Shown: positions 1-10,581 of the stretch, piece by piece
How positions within the stretch are numbered: position 1 is the stretch's first letter
Layout of the letters: each line of letters begins with the position of its first letter
NCBI GenBank assembly: GCA_031213475.1
Contig: JARUPZ010000016.1
Coordinates: forward strand, 248,001-312,000
DNA: 64,000 nucleotides
DNA from: Nereocystis luetkeana
Lineage: Eukaryota > Sar > Phaeophyceae > Laminariales > Laminariaceae
Reading direction: 5' to 3'
The notes under the pieces: model-generated
Told to the model about the DNA's origin: nothing
What the model saw: only the letters and a program-made list of their open reading frames with translations
The model's database searches: none
Position numbers and translations under genes: made by a program

Positions 1-880
1 CCATAAATACTCACGCCTCGGTTAAGTCTGCTATTATAACGGTATATGTTGCTGTGTATATGGTTGTGCGTTCTAAGCACGGAAATACTTCGTAGAGTCC
101 ACATACAGCAGTAGAAGCATCATGTGCCCGATACATAGCCAACTAACTTGCAGTAGGTTGCACTTTTTGTTTGGGCGTTTCGTCACGTCTCACACATGCC
201 GCGGATCACATCATACGTCATACATGCACACATCATCATCACCTATATATATCGTACGTATCATGTTGCCCGGCCCATATCATCAGCTCGAGCCATTCGA
301 AAACATAGCATACACTGGGCTGGTTGGCGTTTCTTCGTATCATCTCCGTACTTGGTGCTGCCGCAACCAAGCTTTAACCACCCCGTTATGTTTGTGATTG
401 CGAAAACTACGTACCAGGTACGAGTACCAGGTATAGTTTAGTGTAGAATGGGGTATTCACAGTATACATAGCAAAAAAAGGGAGAAGTAAGACGAGTCGT
501 ATACCAGGTTAGCTTCTGGACAAGCCGGGGTCGCATGTGATGTCGTCCCTTCTGATACCAGGTGCAAAGTTTGATGTGATCATATCGTTTCGTTCCAGCA
601 CTGCTTTTTAGACACTTCTTGGGTCTGACTACTTGTGCAGCAGGCAGTTTTCGATTATTATTCCCGAAAGGACGATTCAGGGTATGAAGCTATGAATACT
701 GTACAACTGTTACAGGAGGTACCGCAGTGGTTTTCTCTCTCAAGTGCCGGTTGCCCGCTATCTTTAGTGCCTGTGCGATCGCTCTGACACAGATGGGATG
801 GGGCGAACCGTGTGCGGAAAAGTGTCGATTGCTGCTATAGTGCCGATTTCGCTGGCTGGCACAAACCGGCACCCTACCAC
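1..880. other. Gene-poor repeat-rich sequence
   Basis: No exon-like stretch was found on either strand. The open frames here are short and lack protein-like composition. The only structured signals are two exact TACCAGGTA words (412-420 and 425-433), close together, and degenerate versions near 501 and 555. Confidence 0.6.
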
Positions 881-1030
881 TATTACGGGGGACCATAGTT
901 AATTAGACCAAATATTGTTATTAATAGTAAAAATGGTTAAATATATATATATACCTGGTACCTGACCTGGTAGGTTTTTATGTCTACCATAGGTCCTACC
1001 AGGTATTATTAACTATGGTCCCCCGTAATA
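881..1030 (-). mobile_element. Palindromic MITE, copy 1
   Basis: Both ends carry the inverted repeat TTACGGGGGACCATAGTTAA followed by its complement, flanked by TA, so the element folds back on itself. The interior reads in the opposite sense to most other copies. It is the longest copy (150 bp). Against the family consensus it has extra CCTGGTA-type blocks in the interior (952-972) and an extra CCAGGTA block at 997-1005. No transposase is encoded. The TA flank suggests a Tc1/mariner-type mobiliser, which is inference. Confidence 0.9.
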
Positions 1031-2017
1031 CTACAATAATACCATTATACCGTAGTACCAGGCACAGCAGTATGTACTATCGTATAAGTAAGTGTGTAAT
1101 GTATGTATCAGGTACAGCAGTAGAATATATCTCGTCTTCTCGTACGAGTATACAATTTTTTGTATTCTATAGACTACTTCGTACTATAGTACTTTAATAA
1201 CGCGAATCAATTTCGATGCGTTATCGACACAGAATTGTTGTTGCTGTTGCTGTTGATGTTATAATTGCTGCTGCTGCTGTTGTTGTTACTCTTATTACCT
1301 TATATTGAACATGTATGTGTTTGAGCTGTCGAGGAGCTAACCAGTAACCAGCCAGCGAACAGCCCCACTGCGAACCAAGCGACACAATGGCGCAGACTCG
1401 CATACTACTACAGAGAAATCGATTTCTTTCTCTCGGGATTTTTTTCTCACGGAATCACACGCTCTACGCCCCCCGGGTTCCTCTCCCACATGGATCTGAG
1501 CCAACACGGCCCAGGCTATAAATTGCATCCGCAGGGGTGAGAGCGGAACGACGACTGGTCGGCCACAGCTGGCCATCAAAATCGCGCTCCAAATGTTTCC
1601 GAAACCGAGGCCCATCAAACGAGAAACCCCAGACCGCCCTCGTATTGTAAAAATTATTTTTATTGTTCTTCCACGTCCAAATCCGAATTTGCACAGCAGT
1701 ATCACAAACTTCTGCTTTTTATATTTCTTCAGTTGGTTGTGGAGGCCTGAACCCTGAGTCTCGGAATGGAGATCTTCGTGTGCGCCTATCAACTTTTTCG
1801 TGCTTTAATCAGCAATATCATTCAGTATTGATACGCTGTACCTACTTACTGCTGTAATTCCCAATAGCAACCACGCAACCACTGCTGGTTTCTCTACGAT
1901 CGACAGAATCGAGATAGATGTGGTAGATCCAGACTGACTGCGGCCCTTTTGGGACTTCAGAGAGGAAAGGTGACGATAGTAGTGCGGTCAGCATCTGATT
2001 CATCTTACGATTACACT
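1031..2017. other. Non-coding stretch with short TTG/TGC repeats
   Basis: Nothing gene-like is visible. A triplet-rich tract (GTTGTTGCTGTTGC type) lies around 1232-1290. A minus-strand open frame of 151 codons (1337-1792) has no recognisable domain and no clear splice context, so I do not call it. Confidence 0.5.
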
Positions 2018-2150
2018 CTTACGGGGGACCATAGTTAATACCCTGGTACCTGGTAGGACCTATGGTATACATAAAAAAACTACCAAGGTATATGTTTAAC
2101 CATTTTTACTCTTAATATTTATTTGGTCCTAACTATGGTCCCCCGAAATA
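2018..2150 (+). mobile_element. Palindromic MITE, copy 2
   Basis: Same terminal inverted repeats as copy 1, with a degenerate right end (CCCCCGAAATA). Just inside the left terminus it carries a tandem CCCTGGTA-CCTGGTA block (2041-2055) that the consensus lacks. Confidence 0.88.
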
Positions 2151-2177
2151 TTTAATAATACGAGCATCAGCTCCTAC

Positions 2178-2216
2178 ACACACGTACGCACGTACGCACG
2201 TACGTACGTACGACTT
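2178..2216. repeat. ACGT-type simple repeat
   Basis: A short tract of alternating CACGTACG/ACGTACGT units between a MITE and the next repeat. Low complexity, no further signal. Confidence 0.8.
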
Positions 2217-2300
2217 AAGTATTAATAGTAGCCAGGGCTTCTGGGATACATACCTGGTACGTGAATATCTTGTAGCGCCCAAAGTAATAGCGTATTTTGG

Positions 2301-2391
2301 GCCACGTCGATGCTGCCGGACTCGCCGGAGGCAGGCATGTTTTTACGCGATTTGGCTTCACTAGAACATATTTTTTGATTGATTTTGGGCC
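2301..2391 (+). repeat. 85-bp repeat family, unit 1
   Basis: The unit starts CGATGCTGCCGGACTCGCCG and ends GATTTTGGGCC. Two and a half more units lie at 2743-2945 and an inverted copy at about 47018-47117. This copy runs directly into the tRNA-like sequence at 2396, which suggests one composite repeat. Confidence 0.85.
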
Positions 2392-2395
2392 GGTC

Positions 2396-2467
2396 GCCCC
2401 GGTGGTTCAAGTGGTTAACCTCGAATTCTACTTGTTTGAGTCCTGGGTTCGAGCCCCAGGAGGGTCG
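2396..2467 (+). tRNA. tRNA-like sequence (probable tRNA-derived SINE head or tRNA pseudogene)
   Basis: The T arm is perfect: CTGGG (2443-2447), loop TTCGAGC (2448-2454), CCCAG (2455-2459). A D stem GGTT/AACC (2404-2407 with 2417-2420) and a five-pair anticodon stem CGAAT/GTTTG (2422-2426 with 2434-2438, including G-T pairs) can be drawn. The anticodon loop is TCTACTT, which lacks the invariant T33 and has a pyrimidine at 37. The acceptor strands pair poorly. A and B boxes for RNA polymerase III are therefore present, but a functional tRNA is unlikely. A short A-rich run follows (about 2487-2500). Confidence 0.5.
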
Positions 2468-2710
2468 GACTTTGACTTTATTTGCAAAAATAAAAAAAAG
2501 GGATTCAATTGTTGAGAGCGCCATGCAGCGTGGGTAGGCACAATTCGATGCGAGTCGACGAGGGAAGAAAAGGCTGAAATCTTCTCGCGATAAAAATGAA
2601 GGCACGTACCGTAGCGGGAAGGGGGGAGAAGAGCCTGCTATGTGACCCCGGATCTGAGTTACGAGTTGGAAGGAGAGAGAGAAGAAGATGTGCGAAGATA
2701 ATGAATGGGA

Positions 2711-2712
<2 letters not shown>

Positions 2713-2742
<30 letters not shown>
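2713..2742. repeat. Poly-A tract of 30 bases
   Basis: An uninterrupted A run sits between a unique stretch and the tandem 85-bp repeat units. It could be the A tail of a retrotransposed sequence on the plus strand, or simple slippage. Confidence 0.9.
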
Positions 2743-2744
<2 letters not shown>

Positions 2745-2945
2745 TCGATGCTGCCGGACTCGCCGGAGGCATGTTTTCACGCGATTTGGCTTCACTAGAA
2801 CATGTTTTTTTGTTGATTTTGGGCCACTTCGATGCTGCCGGATTCGCCGTAGGCACCGGAGGCGTGTTTTCACTCGATTTGGCTTCATCACTAGAACATA
2901 TTTTTTGGTTGATTTTGGGCCACTTCGATGCTGTCGGGACTTGGG
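2743..2945 (+). repeat. 85-bp repeat family, tandem units 2-4
   Basis: Two full units (2743-2825 and 2826-2921) and a partial third, head to tail. They share CTTCGATGCTGCCGG, the phrase GATTTGGCTTCACTAGAACA and the ending GATTTTGGGCC. The array stops at GGGTATAAATAC, and the inverted copy near 47 kb has the same boundary, so this is a true element edge. Open frames across it are by-products of the repeat. Confidence 0.85.
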
Positions 2946-3436
2946 TATAAATACCTGGTATTAATACCAGTAGTAGTACGTAAACGCAAAATATTTGTGG
3001 ACAACACAGTCATATATGTTGACTAATTTTCTTGACATCGGTGGGTGACATAGATAGCTAATCAATAATCACATGACTTGTGTATTCAACATAAATATTC
3101 ATCAACAAGTTGTTCCCGAAACATCTTGAAGCAAGTTGAAAGTCATGGTGGTGGTAATATTTCGGGATTTTGAGACCCGCCGTTCGGGTCTGCAGAGGGC
3201 GTGTTGCTGCTACTGATATTAGATTGTTCCATCGTGTGTACCCAACTCCCTCTAGTGTGTGCATGCCTTCGTCTCACAGAGCCTCTCCCCTCTGATGCGG
3301 CGAAATTCGTTGGGTTTCCATGTGGTTTAGGAGGCATAGTGTAGGGCGTGCGTAAGTGGGCCAAGTACTGCTTGTACTGGCGGCCTCTAATCTAGTACAA
3401 GGAGTACTGGCAGTACAGGAGTACTGCCAGTAGATA

Positions 3437-4262
3437 GATACTGACCGAGTTTGCGTATCTGGGCGGGGCTATCAGCGCAGATTGGACGGGCAGAAGTGTC
3501 GAGGTAACGCGTCGACTCCAGAGGGCATGGGCATGCTTCGAACGGTATAAGATGGAAATCTATGACCGCCCGGGTGTGCGCCTACGCCTGAAGGTGCGAA
3601 TGCTGAGAGCCGAGGTGATCGAAACGTTGCTCTACGGTTGCGTTACTTGGAGCCCGAGCAAGACTGATTACGGTAGGCTACGGGAGGTCCACCACAAGAT
3701 GTTCCTCCGATGCATCGGCTGGCGAAAACGAAAGCGCGAAGACCACATTCTATCCTATGCTAGCGCGCTTCTCAGGACAAAATCTGAAAGCGTTGAGACG
3801 ACGGTACGCAGACGTAGGCTCTTGTTTGCGGGCTTTGTGACACGCATGGGAGAGGAGCGTCTGCCGAAGAGGGTGATGTTTGGGGAGATGGTTGGGGGTA
3901 AGGGTTACTCCGGAGGACAGGAGTGGGACTGGATGAGGTACCTTGAGGAGGACCTCAAGGAGTTCGGCATCAAGCTCGAAGGGTGGCGCGAGGCAGCACA
4001 GAAAGCCGGCAGATGGTTCCGACGGGTCGACGAAGGGGCGGAGGCCTTCATACGGAAATGGCATACAGATGAGAAGGAGGCATCGGCAGAACGGCATCGA
4101 ATAGCTGCAACAACGACCACAGCCGTTGACGCCAACGCGAGTGCGCAGAATGGCAGGGAAGAGGGGGGGGGCGAAAGAGGGACGAGGGGGAATGCGGGGG
4201 GGAGGGGGGGGAGGCGGTCTGCCCAACAGACTGAAGCCTGGTTATGGCCATCATCGTCATGA
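3437..4262 (+). pseudogene. LINE reverse transcriptase C-terminal fragment
   Basis: About 275 codons remain open. Residues after the RT core include the TLLYGC..W signature and HHKMFLRCIGW, which non-LTR elements carry downstream of the polymerase palm. The catalytic YADD region is absent, so the fragment cannot mobilise itself. The last 40 residues are low-complexity (T, E, G and R runs), matching G runs in the DNA at 4165-4212. Confidence 0.8.
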
Positions 4263-4721
4263 TGCACTCCCTTCTTTGGGACCCAAGTAACTAGCATGGT
4301 GCCATCTGGGCAACGTTGCGTGTCTGTATGCTCCAGTGCCTGCCTTTCGTCTTTTCTTCCCCCCCCGCCCGTGATTATCGCTTTTTTGTCCCTTTTTTTT
4401 CTTTTTTTTTCATTTTTCTTTTATTCCCGTTTGTACCTCTTTGTGTCTTTGTTAGTATGGTCCGTTTTGCCTTTTTTTGCGTTTTCCTATCTGCTTCTGT
4501 TTTTGTTTTGTTTTGTTTTTTTGCTTCGCTTCATCTTCTTTTTTAGGTTTTTGTCTGCTATTAATAGTCTCCTTTTTGCTTCCCTGGTATCCGCAGTGGT
4601 GGAGTGCGTATGCTTGTTTTTTGTTTTTGCCTCTGTTTTACTTGAGGTATTTCTTCCACTCCAGAGTTATTGGAGCCTGTCCTGCGACCACGGACTGCAT
4701 TGTGTTGTGAGTTAATGTGAG

Positions 4722-4753
<32 letters not shown>

Positions 4754-4755
4754 CT
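3437..4755 (+). mobile_element. 5'-truncated non-LTR (LINE) retrotransposon
   Basis: The open frame runs from about 3437, before the first ATG at 3552, to the stop at 4262. It encodes the C-terminal end of a LINE reverse transcriptase: YLGGAIS, then LLYGCVTWSP, a LRCIGWRKR motif, and a long basic tail ending in low-complexity E/G/R residues. The endonuclease and RT catalytic part are missing, as expected for a truncated insertion. The 3' untranslated part is T-rich and ends in a clean (AAC)n tract (4722-4753), typical of LINEs that end in a microsatellite rather than poly-A. The clade is not assigned. Confidence 0.85.
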
Positions 4756-5034
4756 GATCCAGGACCCAACCCTAGATTATAGGGAGAAGTCCATCCCGCT
4801 GGGCGTCACCCATGCGGACCCTCAAGCGCAGATACACCTGCGAGGAAGGTAGTGCCAATCAAGATGGATCAGCTGCCTCTACCTCCGAGGCGCGCAAGCG
4901 CTAACACTACGCTCGTCCGGAACCTGTGTTCTTTGACGAACGGAGTCGCAAACTTGCCACTTTAGCAGTGGAAAGCGGGAAGCTTTGGGCGTCTCGGGGT
5001 AAAGGGCAGTAAGTTCATCGACCAGCTGGCAGCT

Positions 5035-5149
5035 GTTATGGGAGGCCATAGTAAATAGAACCAAATATTGTTGGTAAAAAAAGCGAAATATATAGGTTTT
5101 TTATAGTGCCGTACCTGGTAGATCCTATTTAATATGGTCCCCCGTAATA
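5035..5149 (-). mobile_element. Palindromic MITE, copy 3
   Basis: A diverged copy with left end TTATGGGAGGCCATAG and an intact right end. It carries one TACCTGGTA insertion (5112-5120), placed where other copies read CCGTAGGTCC. Confidence 0.85.
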
Positions 5150-5617
5150 GTAGTAGTGTAATGGGTGGGAGGGATGGTGGGTCGATGGGAAGGAAATAAT
5201 TGGTGAAGGAACTCCTACACCAAATCGTCTCGGTGGCTACACAGGTCGCCCTTTCGAGGAGGGTATATCGATTTAAACTTCAGCTTAGGCTGGCTTAGGG
5301 GTTGTCAGGAATCGAGAAGGAGCAGGGGAGGGGGAGATGACAGACCCACAATGTCATCGGTGGCGTGGGGGTGAGGAGCTTGAATGCGGCTTAGGAGTAA
5401 CGAGTACCTGGTACATATTAAGATGTATAGGAGGGAGCAAACACTCAACACAACATGAAAGTATCGTAGATAAAACATAAAAAGTAGACATAGAAGATAG
5501 ATAGACGTGGTGTATGTATAGGTTTCCTTTGTGTACGAAGATTTCGTCTTTCAGGAATGTTTTGATTGATCAACGTGAAAGCTCATGCTGCACATTGTCG
5601 GATGGCAAGCCTACAGC
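5150..5617. other. No gene seen
   Basis: Unique-looking sequence with no exon-like frame and no strong repeat. One TACCTGGTA word lies at 5405-5413. Confidence 0.5.
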
Positions 5618-5726
5618 TATGACGGGGGACCATAGTTAACAGGACCTATGGTACACATAAAAACCTATACGTTCAACCATTTTTACTAACAATATTTGGT
5701 CCTGTTAACTATGCCCCCCCGTAATA
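5618..5726 (+). mobile_element. Palindromic MITE, copy 4
   Basis: A compact copy (about 109 bp) with TGACGGGGGACCATAG at the left and GCCCCCCCGTAATA at the right. Its interior lacks a CCWGG insertion, so it is a useful unoccupied reference. Confidence 0.9.
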
Positions 5727-6413
5727 GTATACTTGGTATAGACTAGCTGTAACAGTTGAGAAGTGATAAAAAGCCGTACGTGCCTGGTACCAGTTACACT
5801 GGTATACTTTTTAGCTTGGTCGCTTCATGCCTGGTCCCAAGCGACCCCATTCTGTTCAAACGCAGGACTCCAGCTTACATAGGACCTTCTCCATCTACGA
5901 AGAGCCTGAAACCAAGAACCAAGAACCCACGAATGAGTGTGCGCATGTACTCGTATACGTCCTACGTATGAATAAACAATGCACGTATCATATTCTTCTG
6001 GTACCAGGTACTTGTACCAAGGTTTTACGAGCTGCCGCGTTGTTGTCGGATGTGGATTGTGGGGCTATATATTCATATCGATATATGTACTGCGGTAGCT
6101 CACGATTACCTCGTACTTTCTCTCTCTGTTGGTTGTAGTATAATAGTAGTACTTTATTTACTTGGTGCTGTAGACAGTAGTAGGTGCAGCATAGTATACC
6201 GAATATATGGAGTAGACGGCAGCAGTACGAGTACGGGTAGCATATACCAGTATCAGCAGTCCAGAAAACACACGTAAAAGGCATTAGGCAGGCCCAACGA
6301 GAGACCGCATTCTCTATCACCCCCGTACAGGTACACGATCAGTACAATAAGAGTACTATCATACAATAAGCACACACACACCTGGTAAGCAGAACAACAG
6401 CAGTAGTATTATT
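5727..6413. other. No gene seen
   Basis: AT-rich stretch with short open frames in all phases and no coding pattern. It contains TACCAGGTA at 6002-6010 and several degenerate versions (TACTTGGTA, TACCAAGGT). Confidence 0.5.
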
Positions 6414-6520
6414 ACTACGGGGGACCATAGTTAATAGGACCTATGGTATTGATAAAAACCTATATATTTAACCTCTTTTACTAACAATATTTGGTCCTAT
6501 CAACTACGGTCCCCCGTAAC
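6414..6520 (+). mobile_element. Palindromic MITE, copy 5
   Basis: The left end is TACGGGGGACCATAGTTAAT and the right end is ACTACGGTCCCCCGTAA. The interior matches the consensus without a CCWGG insertion. Confidence 0.9.
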
Positions 6521-7138
6521 AGCACGAACCTCCAACAAAATCTACCTCCGCTCGACGAGTCCTGTCGCCATATATATGTCAAGTGTTCCGCTTTACGTAC
6601 CTGTAACCTGACAAGCCCCACCCAAACCTAGCACGTACGTACCTTGCCCGACCAGCTCCACCCTCACCAAGTACGCACCTGGCCCGACCAGCCCCACCCA
6701 CACACCACGAGAATGACGAACAACTTGTCTCGTGCGACAATAATACAAGTTTTTTGCAAGCTGTTGCTGCAGAGTTTTCGTTGAAGTTTTAGATGCAGCT
6801 TTTTTTTTGTGCCACTTCTGTGTCACAGCTGGTTGGTACCTATCTGCTGTATCAACCTTCAACTCTCTCTCTGGTAGCAAGCTACAGATCGCAACCTAAC
6901 AAATCAATTATTTACTCACTATGCGTTGCTCACTGTTATTCCCCGCAATGCCACAACATGGTGTGGCATACCTCGTGTTCTGTGGCGATCAGCACACGAG
7001 CGCTCCGAGAAGATCAGGCTTCAAAGAAGGAGCACAGAATTTGTTCCACGCTCTCTCTGCTGATCAAATTCTTGAAAAAAAACGATAAAAAGTAAAAAAA
7101 ATAAAAATGGAATTGGGGTTCCACACATTGATTGGCGG
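6521..7138. other. No gene seen
   Basis: No coding-like frame with splice context. A short direct repeat rich in CTGGCCCGACCAGCCCCACC-type phrases occurs around 6600-6710. Confidence 0.45.
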
Positions 7139-8298
7139 TTGCACCACCACGGGGAGCGGGCCACCGTGATGATAGACCCTTTCGTGCGCGTGGTGATAGA
7201 CCCTTTGGGTGAGTCTATCGGTATCGGGGCGATGAAGCTGCGATTTCGGGGTGCGCGCTGGGATGCTAGTGTAGCTGCCACCTCTGGCGTGTCCGCAAGG
7301 GCCCAGACAGGCGTACCCCCAGTAGGCACACATCCAGATCCGGTGCTGTCCTTGCAGGACTTCCTTCGGGAAGAGGGTGTCTTGCCGGGGCTCTCCTTAC
7401 CCTTGCGCCGCCTCCCGAGGCCCCCACCAAGCACCGATCTCGCTTCGTGGTCGTATGCGGTCGCGATCCAACGCTATCGAGAAGGGGAAGAGGCCCTCCG
7501 CCTGACATCCGAGGGGTCTGGGGAGCTTGGTGGGGTCGCAAAGGACTCGGAGCTTTTGGACAACAAGCTTCAGGTGCAGATCTGTTTCTTATTTATGCGG
7601 CAATAAACTACGGTACATATTTACTTGTACCAGTTACGTTACGTGTTTACATCACGACAGACGCCCACCGGCTTTACAGTAACTGATCCACCGACAACAA
7701 TCGGTTTCATGTTTTTTTTCTGCGGGAACGCTGCTCAGTGCTGCTGTAAGCCCAGGCGTCCCATTTTGTGTCGTTCCCTTGTCGCCATCACGAACAACAG
7801 GGCGCCGACCGCTGGCCACAGAAATTATCTCAGGAATGTCACCGGGATGGCGTCGCAGCCCTTCCTACGCCAGTCTGCTGCGTCATGAGCAGTGACCCCA
7901 CCATTACCATGGAATCGGGGCGATCTTTCCTGCGTTTCGTGCTCACGGATCAGCAGCTGCGGGGCCATTTATTGTCGGAAATGGGTATGCAGCTAGGCGC
8001 GCAGGGGAACCTCTTATTGGCGGCAGCCTGCACGGATTCTGCCTCCACCTATTCCAGATTCGCTGGACGTATTGATATCAGCCACGACCAGTATCTGAGC
8101 GGTAATCTCAAGCGCCTGCGAGAAGCGAGGCCTTTGCCAAGAAGCGAAAAAAGGTGTCTCCCTCGTGTCGGAGCCGAGAGCGCGTCCCAGGTGCGAACCT
8201 CAACAAACTATACCAGGTACACGTTGTGCGGTGCTGAGCGGAATGCTACCAGCTCGACCACATGGGCGAGAGAACGTGGGGGATGCACTTTAGAGTAA
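7139..8298 (+). pseudogene. Decayed coding-like sequence, family unknown
   Basis: Two successive plus-strand frames look protein-like but do not join into one gene. The first (7139-7606, 155 codons) contains PGLSLPLRRLPRPPPSTDL and SWSYAVAIQRYREGEEALR. The second (best from about 7885) contains SFLRFVLTDQQLRGHLLSEM, SASTYSRFAGRIDISHDQYL and a basic end. No catalytic motif is visible. The zone has no clear GT-AG boundaries, and further broken fragments lie to about 10.6 kb, so an old mobile element is more likely than a host gene. Confidence 0.25.
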
Positions 8299-9161
8299 AC
8301 AGGGCAGCAGCGGTGGCACGTGTGAATGGATCCGCGAGTAATTACCGCTGACGCGTTTGTTCTTCTTCATCTCTCTATCCGGAAATTTAAGGATAGCTGT
8401 GTTTTTTACATTGTTAACAACCAAACAGTCCGTAAAATCGCGGGCATATTGGCGTGTGCAGCTTCGTGAGGCACGTGTTGAGTTACGGTAGGTTCCCACC
8501 CTTTCGCTTTCATTCTGAGCCGTCGGTATGGACGAGCTAAGGCTAACACTCGTGCGGAGGCCCCATCTCATGCCATAAACGTCGGTGGTGCTGACAGCGA
8601 TGCTTCGAACCGATCACTGAGGACTTCGACGAGCTCGTACAATTTCCAACGGGAAGAATCCGCCCCGGCAGCGGGAATAGGAGCTGGTGCAGCCCGGAGG
8701 TTGGTGCTAGTCAAACAACCGTTCACACAGACAACGCGTCGGAAGCACGCCGTTGCGAGATCTCGGAGGCGGCACCATGGCCCATGCCTGTATCATCATG
8801 GGACGCCCTAAGTGTCGGCCTCCTGCTCAAGGTATTCATCCTTTTTTTCATGTATGTGTTCCGTCGTAAAAATCGCATCCATCCAGGACGGTCTTAATTC
8901 ACCAGGCAGGCATGGTTAATCACGTACGTTCGTCCCTTGTGACTCGCGGTTATACACGCGACGACTGAAATGCTGAATCTATATGCTTATCCCAATAGTG
9001 GTGATCTTGCTTGGGTTTGATACCCCTCTTGAATCGTAGGTACATGTTGCGTGGGAGGGGTCTCCTCTGGTAGCACCTTTCGTTGTTCATGAGACAATAC
9101 TCATGTTCCCAACCCGCGACGATCTCTCTTGTACAATTATTATGCAGCCCTGGTCGATACC

Positions 9162-9404
9162 TGGCGTATCCGAGTTGACAAAGGACTACACCTTATCCGC
9201 GCTGTGGGCGACTCCCACGGAGCCGCGGGCTATGCGGATTACACGCTCGACTACTCCTGAACCAACGCGACGGACAGGGCCGAGTGGCGGTGATACCATA
9301 TTTGGAAACCGGCACCAAGCCTTGGACAGTTCAAGGAATCTGGTGGTAAAATGCGGGAGTGACTCTATGAGGTAGTGAAGGCTCATCCACTACTCCTCAG
9401 CCTC
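9162..9404 (+). pseudogene. Frame interrupted by three TGA codons
   Basis: One reading frame stays protein-like across three stops, all TGA: 9258-9260, 9291-9293 and 9360-9362. Between them it reads GLHLIRAVGDSHGAAGYADY, then TNATDRAEWR, then YHIWKPAPSLGQFKESGG, then LYEVVKAHPLLLSL. Each TGA could come from CGA by a C-to-T change, as expected if methylated CpGs in a silenced element decay. The family is unknown. Confidence 0.35.
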
Positions 9405-10080
9405 TGATAAACAGTAACCACATGGTTCAATGTGCGCGAGCGGTTGAATAGAGTCGACCACATCTACATTCTGGCGCGTGGCTAGCCATGTTTCTATTTC
9501 CAGAGTGTTTAGGTCTCCTAGCAGTGGATGGAAAGTACTTGAAATTCATTACTCAGATTGGAGCACGTTGCACCCCCGCGCCATTGCCCTGTGGTACTTA
9601 TCAATGCCAATCTCGACAATACTCGAGCCAACCGATCTCAGCGTAGTAGCGTTTTTCAATTTCGTACGCAAGCTGTGGGAGGATAGACTACTGGGCAATG
9701 TGGGCAACCGGTAACGTCTCGCTCGAGCTTGTGTGAAAGGAGGTGTCCGTACTCCAATACAGCCCATCGTGGAAGATCCCATGCAAGCTTGTACCCAACA
9801 AACGTTTCGGCGGAGAAGACCTTAGATAGACGGGGAAGACGATTGCGCTGAGTGTGTTTGACGAGGTTCAGCCGTCGGCGGACCGCAAATCTTGACCTTG
9901 CCCGCTGGGTGCTCAAATTAGCTACGATAATCTGAACAAGGACCCACTAGTCCTCTACCTCAAACAGGATCAACGTCGATGATTTCCCTGGGTGCGGAGA
10001 TCTGCAGCTGCAAACCATGCGCGAGGGCTTGGGACTTCTGGGTGCCCTTGGGAATAAGGCCTGTGAGATTTACGTGAGTC

Positions 10081-10581
10081 TTGCTACCCGGGTATTCTCT
10101 CTCATGGGCCAGTAGCGCATTGTCAGCAGGCATTCGGGTGTTCGATACTTCCTCTCTTCGGCTGGTAATTGAGACCGCCAAACTGAAGAAAAAGAGCGCC
10201 CTTTTGTGCGATCTACTACGCGCTTCAGACGCGAATTCTCCTCTTGGCTCTGCTCAACAGGTTGCTGCCGCCGGAACTGCCACCTGTGGCACGATTGCTG
10301 CTGTCGAGAACACCCACGGCTATTTCCGACCTGCCAACCCAACGCCCGCAATTTTGAGGCAAGAGCTATTTCCTGAGCGACATCCCCAAATCCCGTTGCC
10401 TGTTTTCGGAGCGACCGGCGGCGGGCGAGAAAGACGAGGTCAGAAGCAAACGCAGAGGTCGAAAGCGGCGAGCGTTTCAGTAACGACCGGCGAGAAAGGG
10501 AACGCACAGAGGACACACCAGCGTGTTTTGGCTGTGCTATGGGGTGCGATACGGGAGGTGAGCTGGCTAGGTGTAGTATGA
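10081..10581 (+). pseudogene. Uncertain 166-codon frame
   Basis: The N-terminal half is protein-like (IRVFDTSSLRLVIETAKLKK, then SALLCDLLRASDANSPLG). The C-terminal third is basic and low in pattern. The opposite strand carries a longer open frame (10070-10744) of poor composition. There are no splice boundaries and no domain. It may belong to the same decayed element as 7.1-9.4 kb. Confidence 0.2.
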
